Part shown: positions 1 through 9,246 of the stretch, in pieces
How positions within the stretch are numbered: the stretch's first letter is position 1
Layout: each line of letters opens with the position of its first letter
Source of the DNA: Planctellipticum variicoloris
Lineage (GTDB): Bacteria > Planctomycetota > Planctomycetia > Planctomycetales > Planctomycetaceae
Assembly (NCBI RefSeq): GCF_030622045.1
Contig: NZ_CP130886.1
Span: 248,001 to 312,000 of the forward strand
Direction of reading: 5' to 3'
DNA length: 64,000 bases
Translations under genes and position numbers: made by a program
Notes under the pieces: model-generated
Seen by the model: the letters and a program-made list of their open reading frames with translations, nothing else
Database searches by the model: none
Told to the model about the DNA's origin: nothing

Positions 1-3000
1 GAGCTCCAGGTCCGCTTCGAGGGCGTCGGGGCGGCCGCCGTAGCCCAGGCGTCGCGACAGGAATTCGAAATCTTCGCTGGCGACGGGCGGCACGGTGAGG
101 TCGCGGGCGTCACCCCGGACCATGCGGAGCGAGTCGATCAGCCTGCGCAGGAAGCGGTAGGCGGCGACAAGTTGTTCGTGTTCGGTCGGACGGAGGCTCC
201 CCGCCTGGCGCAGGGCGTCCAGGGCCTCGCGGGTGCTGGTGGTGCGGAGGGCGGGCAGTCGATGGCCGCCCGAAATCTGCAGCGCCTGGACAAGGTACTC
301 GACATCCACCAGTCCTCCTGCGCTGAGCTTTGCGTTGAAGGTTCCTCCCTGGACGAGTTGACGAATCTGGCGCTCGCGCATTGCCCGCATGGGAGCGGGA
401 TCAAAGGCTTTGCCGGTGTAGAGGAGCCGATCGCGCAGAAGGCTCAGTTCCCGGGCGAGCGACTCATCACCGGCGAGCGGTCGCAGCTTGACGAGCGCCT
501 GCCGTTCGTAGGGCCAGGCGGGTCCGTCCTCTGCGAAGTATTGCCGGAAGGCCTCCATCGAGACCGCCAGGCTGCCTGCTCGTCCGTAGGGTCGCAATCG
601 CAGGTCGATGCGGAAAATTCCCTCATGGCGGGCGCGGATCGTCTGATTGAACGACTCGACCAGCCGCTGAAAGTAGCTGGAGCATGAGATCACCTCGGGG
701 CCTGCGGTATGCCCTTCGTTCTCATAGACGAACAGCAGTTCGATGTCGGAGGCGAATCCCAGTTCTCTGCCGCCGCATTTTCCGAGAGCGAGAACCGCAC
801 CGCGGCACGGGCGACGCGGTCCAAGCTGCGGGATTCCATACCGACGGCGCAGGTCGGCTTCAACGAGATCGTACGCGGCGCTGACGACAACTTCGGCGAC
901 GTCGCTGAGTTCCGCGGAGAACTGGGTGAAGTCGGGAATGTGGCCCAGGATGTGTCGCATGTCGACTCGAAACATCTCGCGATCTTTGAAGACGTTGAGG
1001 GCATCGCGGCGGTCATCCGCGGTCGTCGCGGCTCCCAGCGACTCTTTGAGCTTGGCGTCGAGTTCGGCGCGGGACGTTCCCTTCTGGAGCGATGGCAAGT
1101 CCCGGAGGACCGGGAAGAGGTTGGAATACTGGACCCTGAGAAACTCATCCCAGAGAAAGTCGCTGACTCCCATGAGCTGGGCCAGGGCGTCGAGGACGTC
1201 GGGGCGTTCGAGCGACGAGAGTTCGTCGGTCCAGTCGGGGCGTTCAAAAAGATCACGGAGGAAACTGCGAAAGTGCAGAAGCGCCGCCTCGGGGTTCGGG
1301 GAGCGGGGCAGCACGTGGGTGAATTGCTTGATCAGGACGACCGCCGCCCGCAATTCCTGAAGTCGTCCGGGGTCGACGATTTTGCCGCCGGTTCGCGCGT
1401 CGGTGACTGCGAGCGAGTCGTGGACCACGTTTCCGTCGGAGCGGATGGCCACCTGGGAGATATTGACGCCGCTCATGGCCAGTGAATTCGAGAGCTCGTA
1501 AAGGAACCCGATGGTGTCGTCCGCGCGGATATCGATGACGGTGGCGTCTTCGGCAATGGTGTTGTCAAACGTCACGTCGACCGGCGCAGGACGGTTGAAT
1601 CGCCCCGGCGAGTCCTGCAGCGCTGCGGCGACGCGTCGGGCGAGGCGGCCCTGGGCGGCGCCGGTTGATATCCGGCGGGCGTGGAGCATCAGTTCGAGGA
1701 GGTCGGCTTCGTAGCTGAGCCAGGCTTCCTTCAAGACCTGACCGGCCGGCGGTCGAACCGTGAAGAGATTCACAAAGTCCCGCGCGGTCTCGGCCGCGAC
1801 GTCGGCTCGCTGTCCTGCGGTCGCCGTGATCTGCTTCTGGATCCTGGAAAGATGCTGCCAGACTTCCGGGTGATTTCCGGTCGAGACGCACCCTTCGAGA
1901 ATGTCACAGCCGTAGACGAACAGCAGCCCGCAGATCATGGACAGGTCGCCCGGTTCGTCGAGTCCGAGGACGGTTACCCGCCAGAGTTCGTCGTCGATGG
2001 GACGGGCCAGAACACGGACAGGGTGGTCGGCGGAGACGGCTTCCAGCGTGCGCCGGTGTTCGCGACGTTCGGCCTCGGTAAAAACCTCCTGGTAATTGGT
2101 GACAATCAGCGACTGCCGCGGCGAGGTCGGCGACGTCGCGTCCGGAACGGGAGGCGACTCTGCGAGGTACTTCTCGTAAATCCGTCGGATGGCCTCGACA
2201 TGTCGTTCATAGTGCATGACGAAACTGTCGGCATCGCCGAAGTCGAGACGCCGGGCTAGAAACTCCAATTCGCGGCGGTCGCGCGGGAGAGAGTGTTCCT
2301 GTGTGTTATGCATGAGCTGCAGGGCGTGCTCGACGGTTCTGAGGAAGACGTACCCGCTGGTGAGGTAGCGGTACTCATCCGCCTGGAGGAGATCGAGATC
2401 GGCCAGGCGAATGAGGGCGTCGAGCGTGTTGGAAGAGCGGACTCCGGAGATTCGACCTCCGTGCGCGAGCTGCAGAAATTGCGTCACGAACTCCACATCG
2501 CGAATGGATCCGGCTCCCGATTTGACTTCGCCCCAGTCCTTCCCCTTTTTCTTGAGCTGGGCTTCGATCCGTTCCTTCGCCTCGCGAACGCTGGTCCGGA
2601 CGGCGGCTTCCCCGCCGCAGAAGATGTAGTCCGGAAGCTGCTTGAGGAACCGGCGGCCGAGCCGTTCGTCGCCGGCCACGGCTCGTGCCTTGAGCAGGGC
2701 CTGCCGCTCCCAGGGTTCCGCATGCTGACGCAGATAGTCGAAGTAGGCGGTCGGAATCGTGACGAGCTGGCCGGCGCGACCCCAGGGACGGAGCCGCATG
2801 TCGACGCGATACAGGAATCCTTCCGCGGTGCTGTCCTGCAGCCAGCGGACGAGCTTCTGCGCGAGCGGCAGGACTTCATTCTGGGGGCGTTCTGATATGA
2901 AGACGAGATCGATATCGGAGCTGTAGTTGAGCTCTTCGCCGCCGAGCTTGCCGAGCGCGAGCACGGTCAGGTCGTCGGGTGACATTCCTTCCAGCCCGGC

Positions 3001-3606
3001 GTTCAGAATGAGGCAGCTTCGAATGAGTCCGTCGCCGAGGAGCGAGAGCTGATTGGTGGTCGCCTTCAGGTCGAGCAGGCCGAAGGTGTCGCAGGCGCCG
3101 ATCCGCAGGATTTCCCAGCGCTGGTAGCGTCTTAAGGCATTTCGCTGCCGGTCGGGAGTCGACTCGGCTCGGGCCGACGCCAGAGCCTCTGCGGTGAAAT
3201 CCTCGCGACTTTTGAAGTCGGCGAGCTGGCGATGCTGGACAAGCTGGGCCAGAGTCTCGGGTTGCTGAAGCAGGATCTCCGTCAGGTACTGACTGCTGAC
3301 GAAGAGCTTGACGAGAATGTCGAGCGACCGGGGGTGTTCGGTCAACAGGTCGAATGTCTGCAGCGCGGAGGTTGAGCTATCGAGCAGCCGTTCGAAGTTG
3401 AGCAGCGAACCGTCCGGATGGGGCGTCTCCGCGAGGGCCTGTAGAAACCGCTGCAGACAGGCGGCAGCTCGGGGGTCGCGTTTCAACAGATTGCAGGCGC
3501 GCTTCTGGGCGGCGGCAGGATCCTGAAATCCGCGGGCGAGCCACCAGTCGCGGAGCGCTGCGGACGGGTTGTCTGTCGCCGGTTCCAGTTGCCAGGGTTC
3601 CGCCAT
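1..3606 (-). CDS. glnE: Glutamine synthetase adenylyltransferase/deadenylase with internal ACT-like modules (3' end beyond window)
   Basis: This enzyme normally adenylylates and de-adenylylates glutamine synthetase to match its activity to nitrogen status. The ATG at 3606 opens about 1202 codons without a stop and the gene runs off the left edge. The N-terminal nucleotidyltransferase core shows LGKLGGEEL followed by SSDIDL near residues 222-233. A second core shows LGKCGGREL followed by ASDIEL near residue 954, so its second acidic residue is Glu. Between them, around residues 535-605 and 685-755, lie two stretches resembling GlnD-type ACT domains (WRVTVLGLDEPGDLS and RADDTIGFLYELSNSLA). Family members are usually about 950 residues, so the insert explains the extra length. 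ACT domains bind amino acids in GlnD; direct glutamine sensing here is an inference. It is divergent from the oxidoreductase that starts at 3888. Confidence 0.92.
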   Translation of the reverse strand, partial: MAEPWQLEPATDNPSAALRDWWLARGFQDPAAAQKRACNLLKRDPRAAACLQRFLQALAETPHPDGSLLNFERLLDSSTSALQTFDLLTEHPRSLDILVKLFVSSQYLTEILLQQPETLAQLVQHRQLADFKSREDFTAEALASARAESTPDRQRNALRRYQRWEILRIGACDTFGLLDLKATTNQLSLLGDGLIRSCLILNAGLEGMSPDDLTVLALGKLGGEELNYSSDIDLVFISERPQNEVLPLAQKLVRWLQDSTAEGFLYRVDMRLRPWGRAGQLVTIPTAYFDYLRQHAEPWERQALLKARAVAGDERLGRRFLKQLPDYIFCGGEAAVRTSVREAKERIEAQLKKKGKDWGEVKSGAGSIRDVEFVTQFLQLAHGGRISGVRSSNTLDALIRLADLDLLQADEYRYLTSGYVFLRTVEHALQLMHNTQEHSLPRDRRELEFLARRLDFGDADSFVMHYERHVEAIRRIYEKYLAESPPVPDATSPTSPRQSLIVTNYQEVFTEAERREHRRTLEAVSADHPVRVLARPIDDELWRVTVLGLDEPGDLSMICGLLFVYGCDILEGCVSTGNHPEVWQHLSRIQKQITATAGQRADVAAETARDFVNLFTVRPPAGQVLKEAWLSYEADLLELMLHARRISTGAAQGRLARRVAAALQDSPGRFNRPAPVDVTFDNTIAEDATVIDIRADDTIGFLYELSNSLAMSGVNISQVAIRSDGNVVHDSLAVTDARTGGKIVDPGRLQELRAAVVLIKQFTHVLPRSPNPEAALLHFRSFLRDLFERPDWTDELSSLERPDVLDALAQLMGVSDFLWDEFLRVQYSNLFPVLRDLPSLQKGTSRAELDAKLKESLGAATTADDRRDALNVFKDREMFRVDMRHILGHIPDFTQFSAELSDVAEVVVSAAYDLVEADLRRRYGIPQLGPRRPCRGAVLALGKCGGRELGFASDIELLFVYENEGHTAGPEVISCSSYFQRLVESFNQTIRARHEGIFRIDLRLRPYGRAGSLAVSMEAFRQYFAEDGPAWPYERQALVKLRPLAGDESLARELSLLRDRLLYTGKAFDPAPMRAMRERQIRQLVQGGTFNAKLSAGGLVDVEYLVQALQISGGHRLPALRTTSTREALDALRQAGSLRPTEHEQLVAAYRFLRRLIDSLRMVRGDARDLTVPPVASEDFEFLSRRLGYGGRPDALEADLEL

Positions 3607-3887
3607 TCCGCACCGCTTCAGAGGAACTGCCGTCCGACAGTCGGGACTGTCCTGCCCGGCCGCGATGCTCGGGATTATTGCCCGAACGCCCGCAATCCGC
3701 GATGCCGATGAGCCTCGCGGGTGGATTGCATGGTGTTCTGGTGTTTCCGGGGGCGGGAAAAGCGGGACGAGAGGCCGTTCCGTACGCTGTACGTGACAAA
3801 GTCAATTGATATGATGCAGGATTGATGTTCCGCCGGTTTCGCCGCGCGCACGGGTTCAGTTTTCTCAACGGTTCGAGGGCATAGCTC
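3607..3887. promoter_or_regulatory. Divergent intergenic region glnE / Gfo-Idh oxidoreductase
   Basis: These 281 bases separate two divergent start codons, so promoters for both genes must lie here or start within the flanking genes. I see no clear hairpin, NtrC-like dyad or sigma-54 element. No gene is called inside it. Confidence 0.4.
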
Positions 3888-5222
3888 ATGAGTCGCAATG
3901 CAACACGACGTGATTTTCTGAAACAATCGACCGCGCTCGGCGCTGCGATGTGGGTCGGCTCCTCGACCAGCACCGGATGGACGCAGGAACGGTCGGCCAA
4001 TGCGGCGATTCGCTTCGCCTGCATCGGTGTCGAAGGCAAGGGATCGAGCGACCGCGACGACGCCGGCCGGCATGGCGAAATCGTCGCTCTCTGCGATATT
4101 GACGACGAGCGTCTGGAGAAGGCGGCTGCGCGCTATCCGAATGCGAAGAAGTACAACGACTACCGCAAGATGTATGACGAGATGGCCGGTCAGATCGATG
4201 CCATTACCGTCAGCACTCCCGATCATTCGCATGCCCCGGCGGCCATCCGCGGCATGAAGGAAGGCAAGCACTGTTTCTGTCAGAAGCCGCTGACGTACAC
4301 GGTCACCGAAGCCCGGATGATGCGCGAGCTGGCCGCCGAGAAGAAGCTCTGCACTCAGATGGGCAACCAGGGGACGGCCGCGAGCGGCCTCCGCGAGGCC
4401 GCCGCTCAGATCCGTCGCGGGGACATCGGCCAGGTCAAGGAGGTCCACATCTGGACCAACCGTCCGATCTGGCCGCAGGGGGGCGGACGTCCGACGGAAG
4501 TGGAAGCCTGCCCGCCGAACGTCCACTGGGATCTCTTCCTCGGCCCTGCGCCGGAACGGCCCTACAGCTCGGCGTATCATCCCTTCAAGTGGCGCGGCTG
4601 GATCGATTTCGGCACGGGGGCGCTGGGCGATATGGCCTGCCACACGCTCAACATGTCGGCCATGGCGCTCGACCTGTTCAATCCGCTGACGGTTGAGGCG
4701 ATGCCTGACCCCGAGTGGACCGGAGAAGCGCGCAAGGAGACTTATCCCAAGTTCTCGACGATCGTCTACGAGTTCGGCCCGCGCGGCGACTTCGCGCCGT
4801 GCAAGCTGTTCTGGTACGACGGCGGCAAGCGTCCGGACAACGCAATCTGTCCTGAAGCCGAGTTCAAGGCGAGCGGTTCGCTCGTGATCGGCGAGAAGGG
4901 AATGATTCACTCGTCGAGCGACTACCACAACGAGTACGGGGTTTACCCGGCGGCGAGCTTCAAGGATCTTTCGAAGCCGGAGATCGTTACGTCTCCCGGT
5001 CACTTCACCGAGTTCGCGAATGCGATCAAGGAGAACAAGCCCGAGCTGGCGAAGTCCAACTTCGACTATGCGGGCCGGCTGACCGAGACCGTTCTGCTGG
5101 GGAACGTCGCCCTGCGGGCCGGCAAGAAGGTCGAGTGGGACGCCGTCAATCTGAAGATCAAGAACCTGCCGGAAGCGCAGCAATACGTGTCCCGCGAGTA
5201 TCGGAAGGGTTTCGAGCTGTAA
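3888..5222 (+). CDS. Gfo/Idh/MocA family oxidoreductase with TAT-like signal
   Basis: A 444-residue predicted NAD(P)-dependent sugar or inositol dehydrogenase-like protein. The N-terminus has a twin-arginine-type motif (TRRDFLKQS) followed by a hydrophobic stretch, so export is likely. The Rossmann domain follows, with CIGVEGKGSSD as a divergent nucleotide loop and the family's EGKHCFCQKPL segment near residues 124-134, where EKP is replaced by QKP. The C-terminal half has the usual LFLGPAPERPYSSAYHPFKWRGW and GALGDMACH segments. Such exported members are numerous in planctomycetes and the substrate cannot be read from sequence. It is a single gene closed by a strong terminator. A second member of the family lies at 57821-59116. 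Confidence 0.93.
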   Translation: MSRNATRRDFLKQSTALGAAMWVGSSTSTGWTQERSANAAIRFACIGVEGKGSSDRDDAGRHGEIVALCDIDDERLEKAAARYPNAKKYNDYRKMYDEMAGQIDAITVSTPDHSHAPAAIRGMKEGKHCFCQKPLTYTVTEARMMRELAAEKKLCTQMGNQGTAASGLREAAAQIRRGDIGQVKEVHIWTNRPIWPQGGGRPTEVEACPPNVHWDLFLGPAPERPYSSAYHPFKWRGWIDFGTGALGDMACHTLNMSAMALDLFNPLTVEAMPDPEWTGEARKETYPKFSTIVYEFGPRGDFAPCKLFWYDGGKRPDNAICPEAEFKASGSLVIGEKGMIHSSSDYHNEYGVYPAASFKDLSKPEIVTSPGHFTEFANAIKENKPELAKSNFDYAGRLTETVLLGNVALRAGKKVEWDAVNLKIKNLPEAQQYVSREYRKGFEL

Positions 5223-5251
5223 GCTGGACCGGTGTTTTGTCTGAGTTCGCA

Positions 5252-5287
5252 ACAGCCCGCGGAAACAAGTTCCGCGGGCTGTTTTTA
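5252..5287 (+). terminator. Rho-independent terminator after the Gfo/Idh oxidoreductase gene
   Basis: A perfect 13-base-pair stem (ACAGCCCGCGGAA with TTCCGCGGGCTGT) has a 5-base loop and runs into five T residues, 30 bases after the stop codon. It is the clearest intrinsic terminator in the window. Confidence 0.93.
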
Positions 5288-5334
5288 TGCGCAGTTCCGT
5301 CGGAGGCGGTTTTTGCGTCCTTGCACGATCCGAG

Positions 5335-5673
5335 TCAGTCGGCGCTGAGGGCCGTCAGAAGTTCGCCGATCGAATGTCGCATTTCGAGCGGATGCCGCAG
5401 ACGGAGCTCCAGGTTGACGACGTAGTGATTGCATCGGCCTTCCTTGGTGATCTGCAGATAACCGGCGTTGGCGAGTTCCGCGATGATCCGTTGCACCATC
5501 CGCTCCGTAATGCCGACCGCTGCAGCCACGTCGCGCAATCGGCGATCGGGTTGCCGGTACAGGCACAGCAGAACGTGAGCGTGATTGGACAGAAAGGTCC
5601 AGCTTTCGGCAGTTTTCGCGACGGCGACCGGCTCATTCACTTTGGCGGCCAATCTTGTTTTCAGTTTTTTCAT
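5335..5673 (-). CDS. Winged helix-turn-helix (MarR-like) regulator
   Basis: A 112-residue DNA-binding protein from the ATG at 5673 (MKKLKTRLAAK). The central region LSNHAHVLLCLYRQPDRRLRDVAAAVGITERMVQRIIAELANAGYL reads as a winged HTH, with the recognition helix around GITERMVQRIIAEL and a wing at ITKEGRCNHYVV. An upstream in-frame ATG at 5724 would add 17 residues, but it lies inside the palindrome at 5713-5734, which favours the shorter form. It is divergent from the carbonic anhydrase at 5877, so control of that gene or of itself is a reasonable inference. The effector is unknown. Confidence 0.8.
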   Translation of the reverse strand: MKKLKTRLAAKVNEPVAVAKTAESWTFLSNHAHVLLCLYRQPDRRLRDVAAAVGITERMVQRIIAELANAGYLQITKEGRCNHYVVNLELRLRHPLEMRHSIGELLTALSAD

Positions 5674-5712
5674 GAGCCCGGCCTTGCCATTTTCTCGATC
5701 GGCGCCTAAAAA

Positions 5713-5734
5713 TACACGAAACATAATTCGTGTA
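5713..5734. promoter_or_regulatory. Operator-like palindrome upstream of the winged-helix regulator
   Basis: Perfect 8-base arms, TACACGAA and TTCGTGTA, are separated by six A/T-rich bases (ACATAA). The dyad sits 40 bases upstream of the regulator's start and 143 bases upstream of the divergent carbonic anhydrase gene. Size and symmetry suit a dimeric winged-helix regulator, so autoregulation is the simplest reading; this is inferred. Confidence 0.6.
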
Positions 5735-5876
5735 ATGTGGTGCGTGTTATTGTAGTGCAATTCGCGAGCGACTTCCACGATCTGTTTGCAGGCCGTCGTG
5801 CGCGTGACCGTCAGCGCGGACGTTGTTCCAGTTTCGTGGGTGATAAAAGTGTCATCCGTTATCCAAGGAGAAACGC

Positions 5877-6578
5877 ATGTTAGAAACCAGCACTCTGCAC
5901 GACTCGCCTTCCCTGTCGCGCAGTCGCCACACTCTTCCGGGCGTGGAACGGCTGGTCACTCAAGTCTCCGGGACCGGAAACGTCCTTGAGGAGAATTTCC
6001 CCGAAACTCCGGAAACAGCGCTCGAACGGCTCTATGCGGGAAATCGCCGGTTCGCGTCCGGGAATCCGTTGGCGGTTCGTCGAGATCTGAATCACGTGAA
6101 GGCCATTGCGGCGCGGCAGACGCCGTTCGCGGCCTTTCTCGGTTGCGCCGATTCTCGAGTTCCGATTGAGATCGTGTTCGATCAGGGGTTCGGCGATCTT
6201 TTTGTGACTCGGATCGCTGGAAATATCGCTTCGAGCGAGAACATCGGCAGCCTCGAGTTCGGGGTGGAGATCCTCGGGGCGAAGGTCGTCTACGTGCTCG
6301 GGCATTCCTGCTGCGGTGCGGTGACGGCCGCAATGCACGGGCATGAGGTGCCGGGTCAGATCAGCGGACTGTTTCAGTACATTCGACCTGCGGTGAAATC
6401 CGCAGAGGGCGATTTGGACAAGGCCGTGCGAGACAATGTTCGCAATCAGGCTCTGCTCCTGGCAGAGGCTTCTCCCGTGATCTCGAAGATGGTCCGGCGA
6501 AAGGAAGTGCTGGTGGCGGGCGGGGTTTATGATCTTCAGACGGGAGTTGTCACGCCTGTCGATCTTGGATTGGCCTGA
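5877..6578 (+). CDS. Beta-class carbonic anhydrase
   Basis: A 233-residue cytoplasmic enzyme interconverting CO2 and bicarbonate. The zinc ligands and catalytic dyad are all visible: C90-A-D92-S-R94 and H143-S-C-C146-G. The family-typical GDLFVTRIAGNI and GSLEFGVEILGAK segments lie between them. An AAGGAG ribosome site sits about 6 bases before the ATG. The roughly 45-residue N-terminal part before PETALERLYAGNRRF is not conserved in appearance. A SulP transporter fused to a second carbonic anhydrase domain is encoded convergently, about 240 bases downstream. The two probably work in bicarbonate uptake or pH balance. Confidence 0.96.
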   Translation: MLETSTLHDSPSLSRSRHTLPGVERLVTQVSGTGNVLEENFPETPETALERLYAGNRRFASGNPLAVRRDLNHVKAIAARQTPFAAFLGCADSRVPIEIVFDQGFGDLFVTRIAGNIASSENIGSLEFGVEILGAKVVYVLGHSCCGAVTAAMHGHEVPGQISGLFQYIRPAVKSAEGDLDKAVRDNVRNQALLLAEASPVISKMVRRKEVLVAGGVYDLQTGVVTPVDLGLA

Positions 6579-6819
6579 GAGAGTCGCGAAGCGCCTGACC
6601 GACCCGTCAGCGCTGAATTCCCGTCGCAAGAACGAGCGGAGTTCTTTGCGAGTCGCAGGTCTCACTGATCTGGCTGGAGACGGCGTTCGTGCGGAACGCC
6701 GGAGTGACGGGTTTCCGGCGATTCTTGCGCGAATCGAATCAGCCGCCGATCATCCCGCGGAGGCTCCGAACGGCGCTTTCCGCTTCGTTCGAGCCACCGC
6801 GGAAATTTGCGGCGGCGGA

Positions 6820-9060
6820 TCAATTCCGATGCGGCCCCTCGAAGAACTCGATTTCGCCAGTGGCGACGTCGTACATGGCGCCGACGACTGCGACGCGGTT
6901 TGCCTCGACGAGCCATCGAATCGTGTCACTTTCCTCGACGATCCGAGCCATCTCCCGTTCGACATTCCGTCTGGCGACCTGATCGACCACTGCGTTTTTT
7001 TCCGTGGGATTGGCTGATCTGACTCGATCGCAAGTCGCCGCTTCGATCGACTGTTGAATATCCTCGACAATCGGCTGCAGGTGCTGGCAGCCGGTGGCCA
7101 GCTCGGCGTTATTGTGAGTGCAGGCCAGCTCGACGGCGGCTGTCACAGCGCCGCAGCGCGTGTGGCCCATGACGAGGATCAGCTTGGCCCCGGCGACGGC
7201 ACAGCCGTATTCCATGCTGCCGAGAACCTTTGAGCTGGTGACGTTTCCCGCCATCCGAATGCTGAAGATGTCGCCCAGCCCCAGATCGAACAGAAGTTCT
7301 GCGGGAGTTCGCGAGTCGATGCAGCTCAGTACGACCGCCAGCGGATGTTGTCCCGGGGCCGTGACCAGCACCTGCCGACTCAGGTCCCGCGTCAATTGCC
7401 GGCCGGTCCTGAATCGTTCGTTTCCCTCGCGCAGGATCTGGAGCACCTGAGTCGACGACAGCTTGTCCTGCAGATCGCGAGTCGAATAGTCGACGAACTG
7501 GATCTCATCGTGCAGGTGGTAACGGTCGCGAAATCCGCGGAGACTGACCTGGACCCCGAGGACGGGCGCGGTCTGCTCTTTGAACTCGCGAATCAGACTG
7601 AGAATGTCCGGGTCGATGTAATCGGTGTTGTGGGCGTCGAGCAGAATGTGCGTACCGCGCGGGGCGCTGCGCAGTGCGCGTTCGAGCGCGGCACGGTTGA
7701 GAAAACTGACCTGGCTGGCGAGTTCGATTCTCAGGACTTCGTCGCCGAGGTGTTTCTCGACGATTCGTCGAAGGGGCCGGCGGAGGTTGCTGTTCAGGAT
7801 GAATGCGATGCTCACCGCGAGTCCGATGGTCACGCCGATCACCAGATCGGTCAGGACGATCGATACCAGCGTCACGATGAAGGGGACGAACTGATAGCGT
7901 CCTTCGCGCCACATCTCGCGGATCAGTTGCGGGCTGATCAGCTTGATACCCGTAGCGAGCAGAATTGCGGCCAGGCAGGACAGCGGAATCAGGTTCAGGA
8001 CGGTCGGCAGGAACATCACGCAGACCACCAGCAGCATGCCGTGAATGACAGCCGCCAGCCGGGTCTTCCCGCCGGCGTTGATGTTGACAGAGCTGCGGAC
8101 GATCACCGAGGTTACCGGGATGCCGCCGATCAGTCCGACGATGAGGTTGCCGATCCCCTGGGCCACGAGTTCGCGGCTGGCCGGGGACTCGCGCTGCTGG
8201 GGATCGAGTTTATCCACCGCTTCCAGGTTGAGGAGCGTTTCGAGCGTGGCGACGATTGCAATCGTCAATCCCGCCGTGTAGACGGCGGGATTCGACCACT
8301 GCGAAAAGTCGGGCAACCGCAGGAAGCCGAAGAATCCGGCCAGGTTCTCGGAGACAGGGACCTGCACCAGGTGATTGCCCTCGATCAGCAGAGCGCCGCC
8401 GATCAGGTGGAAGAGCTGGCTGAGGCCGACGCCCAGGAGAACGACCACGAGCGCCGAAGGGACGACGGATTTCTTCAGCGGCCTGCAGCGATCCCAGAAC
8501 ATCAGCAGAGCGAACGACGCTAGGCCGATGGCTGCCGCGCCGGGGTGAATGCCGCCGAGCAGCTCGCCGAACTCGGAGAATGTGTTCTCGTGGTCGGGCT
8601 GGACGAAGGACATTTCACCTTCGGGATCGGTATCGCGACCGAGCAGGTGGGGAATCTGTTTCAGGATCAAGATGGCTCCGATCGCGGCCAGCAGCCCCTT
8701 GATGACGCTGGTTGGAAAGAATGCCGACAGAATGCCGGCCCGTGCGATCCCCATCCCGATCTGAATGACGCCGGCGATGACCACTGCCAGGAGAAAAGTG
8801 TCAAAGGAACCGAGCAGGGCGATCTGTGCGGCGACAATCGCTGTCAGGCCCGCCGCCGGGCCGCTGACGCTGGTGTGCGAGCCGCTGAGGAGGCCGACCA
8901 CGATTCCGCCGACGATTCCGGCGAGGATCCCCGAGAACAGCGGAGCATTGGATGCCAGGGCGACCCCCAGGCACAGCGGCAGTGCGACGAGAAACACCAC
9001 CAGCCCCGCGACGGCATCGCTGAGAAAGGTTCCTCGATAAACGGACTGGGCCGGGATCAT
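6820..9060 (-). CDS. SulP-family anion transporter fused to STAS and beta-carbonic anhydrase domains
   Basis: A 746-residue inner-membrane protein starting at the ATG at 9060 behind an AGGAG site. Residues 12-425 are the multi-helix SulP transporter (SGPAAGLTAIVAAQIALLG and SRELVAQGIGNLIVGLIGG segments). Residues about 440-520 form a STAS-like domain, ending the transporter. Residues about 535-746 are a full beta-carbonic anhydrase with C580-I-D582-S-R584 and H633-T-R-C636-G. SulP-carbonic anhydrase fusions are known and have been proposed to be bicarbonate transporters. The fusion could hydrate CO2 or dehydrate bicarbonate right at the membrane. It converges on the stand-alone carbonic anhydrase gene. 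Confidence 0.95.
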   Translation of the reverse strand: MIPAQSVYRGTFLSDAVAGLVVFLVALPLCLGVALASNAPLFSGILAGIVGGIVVGLLSGSHTSVSGPAAGLTAIVAAQIALLGSFDTFLLAVVIAGVIQIGMGIARAGILSAFFPTSVIKGLLAAIGAILILKQIPHLLGRDTDPEGEMSFVQPDHENTFSEFGELLGGIHPGAAAIGLASFALLMFWDRCRPLKKSVVPSALVVVLLGVGLSQLFHLIGGALLIEGNHLVQVPVSENLAGFFGFLRLPDFSQWSNPAVYTAGLTIAIVATLETLLNLEAVDKLDPQQRESPASRELVAQGIGNLIVGLIGGIPVTSVIVRSSVNINAGGKTRLAAVIHGMLLVVCVMFLPTVLNLIPLSCLAAILLATGIKLISPQLIREMWREGRYQFVPFIVTLVSIVLTDLVIGVTIGLAVSIAFILNSNLRRPLRRIVEKHLGDEVLRIELASQVSFLNRAALERALRSAPRGTHILLDAHNTDYIDPDILSLIREFKEQTAPVLGVQVSLRGFRDRYHLHDEIQFVDYSTRDLQDKLSSTQVLQILREGNERFRTGRQLTRDLSRQVLVTAPGQHPLAVVLSCIDSRTPAELLFDLGLGDIFSIRMAGNVTSSKVLGSMEYGCAVAGAKLILVMGHTRCGAVTAAVELACTHNNAELATGCQHLQPIVEDIQQSIEAATCDRVRSANPTEKNAVVDQVARRNVEREMARIVEESDTIRWLVEANRVAVVGAMYDVATGEIEFFEGPHRN

Positions 9061-9246
9061 CGGGATCTCCTGAAGTCGTTGGAACCGGGAGCATTGAGCG
9101 CCCGGTTGCTGCAATTTGCAGTTGCTATGGAAAGCTGCTGCGCCCGGGAAGTCCGTCGGGGGAATTTCCCGGGGAGCGGAATGGATCGCGGAGCGGTCGA
9201 CTCGCGAGACAAGCCGTCCGCGAAGGTGCTCAGCACGCAATCTGGC

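Noticed and set aside
3675-5252. 525-codon open frame on the minus strand opposite the first Gfo/Idh/MocA gene
   Set aside because: No motif and typical antisense composition; it also passes through the glnE promoter region.
7345-8523. 392-codon open frame on the plus strand inside the SulP-carbonic anhydrase gene
   Set aside because: Low-complexity Asp/Glu/Gln/Arg composition, no domain; the transporter on the other strand has all catalytic and membrane features.
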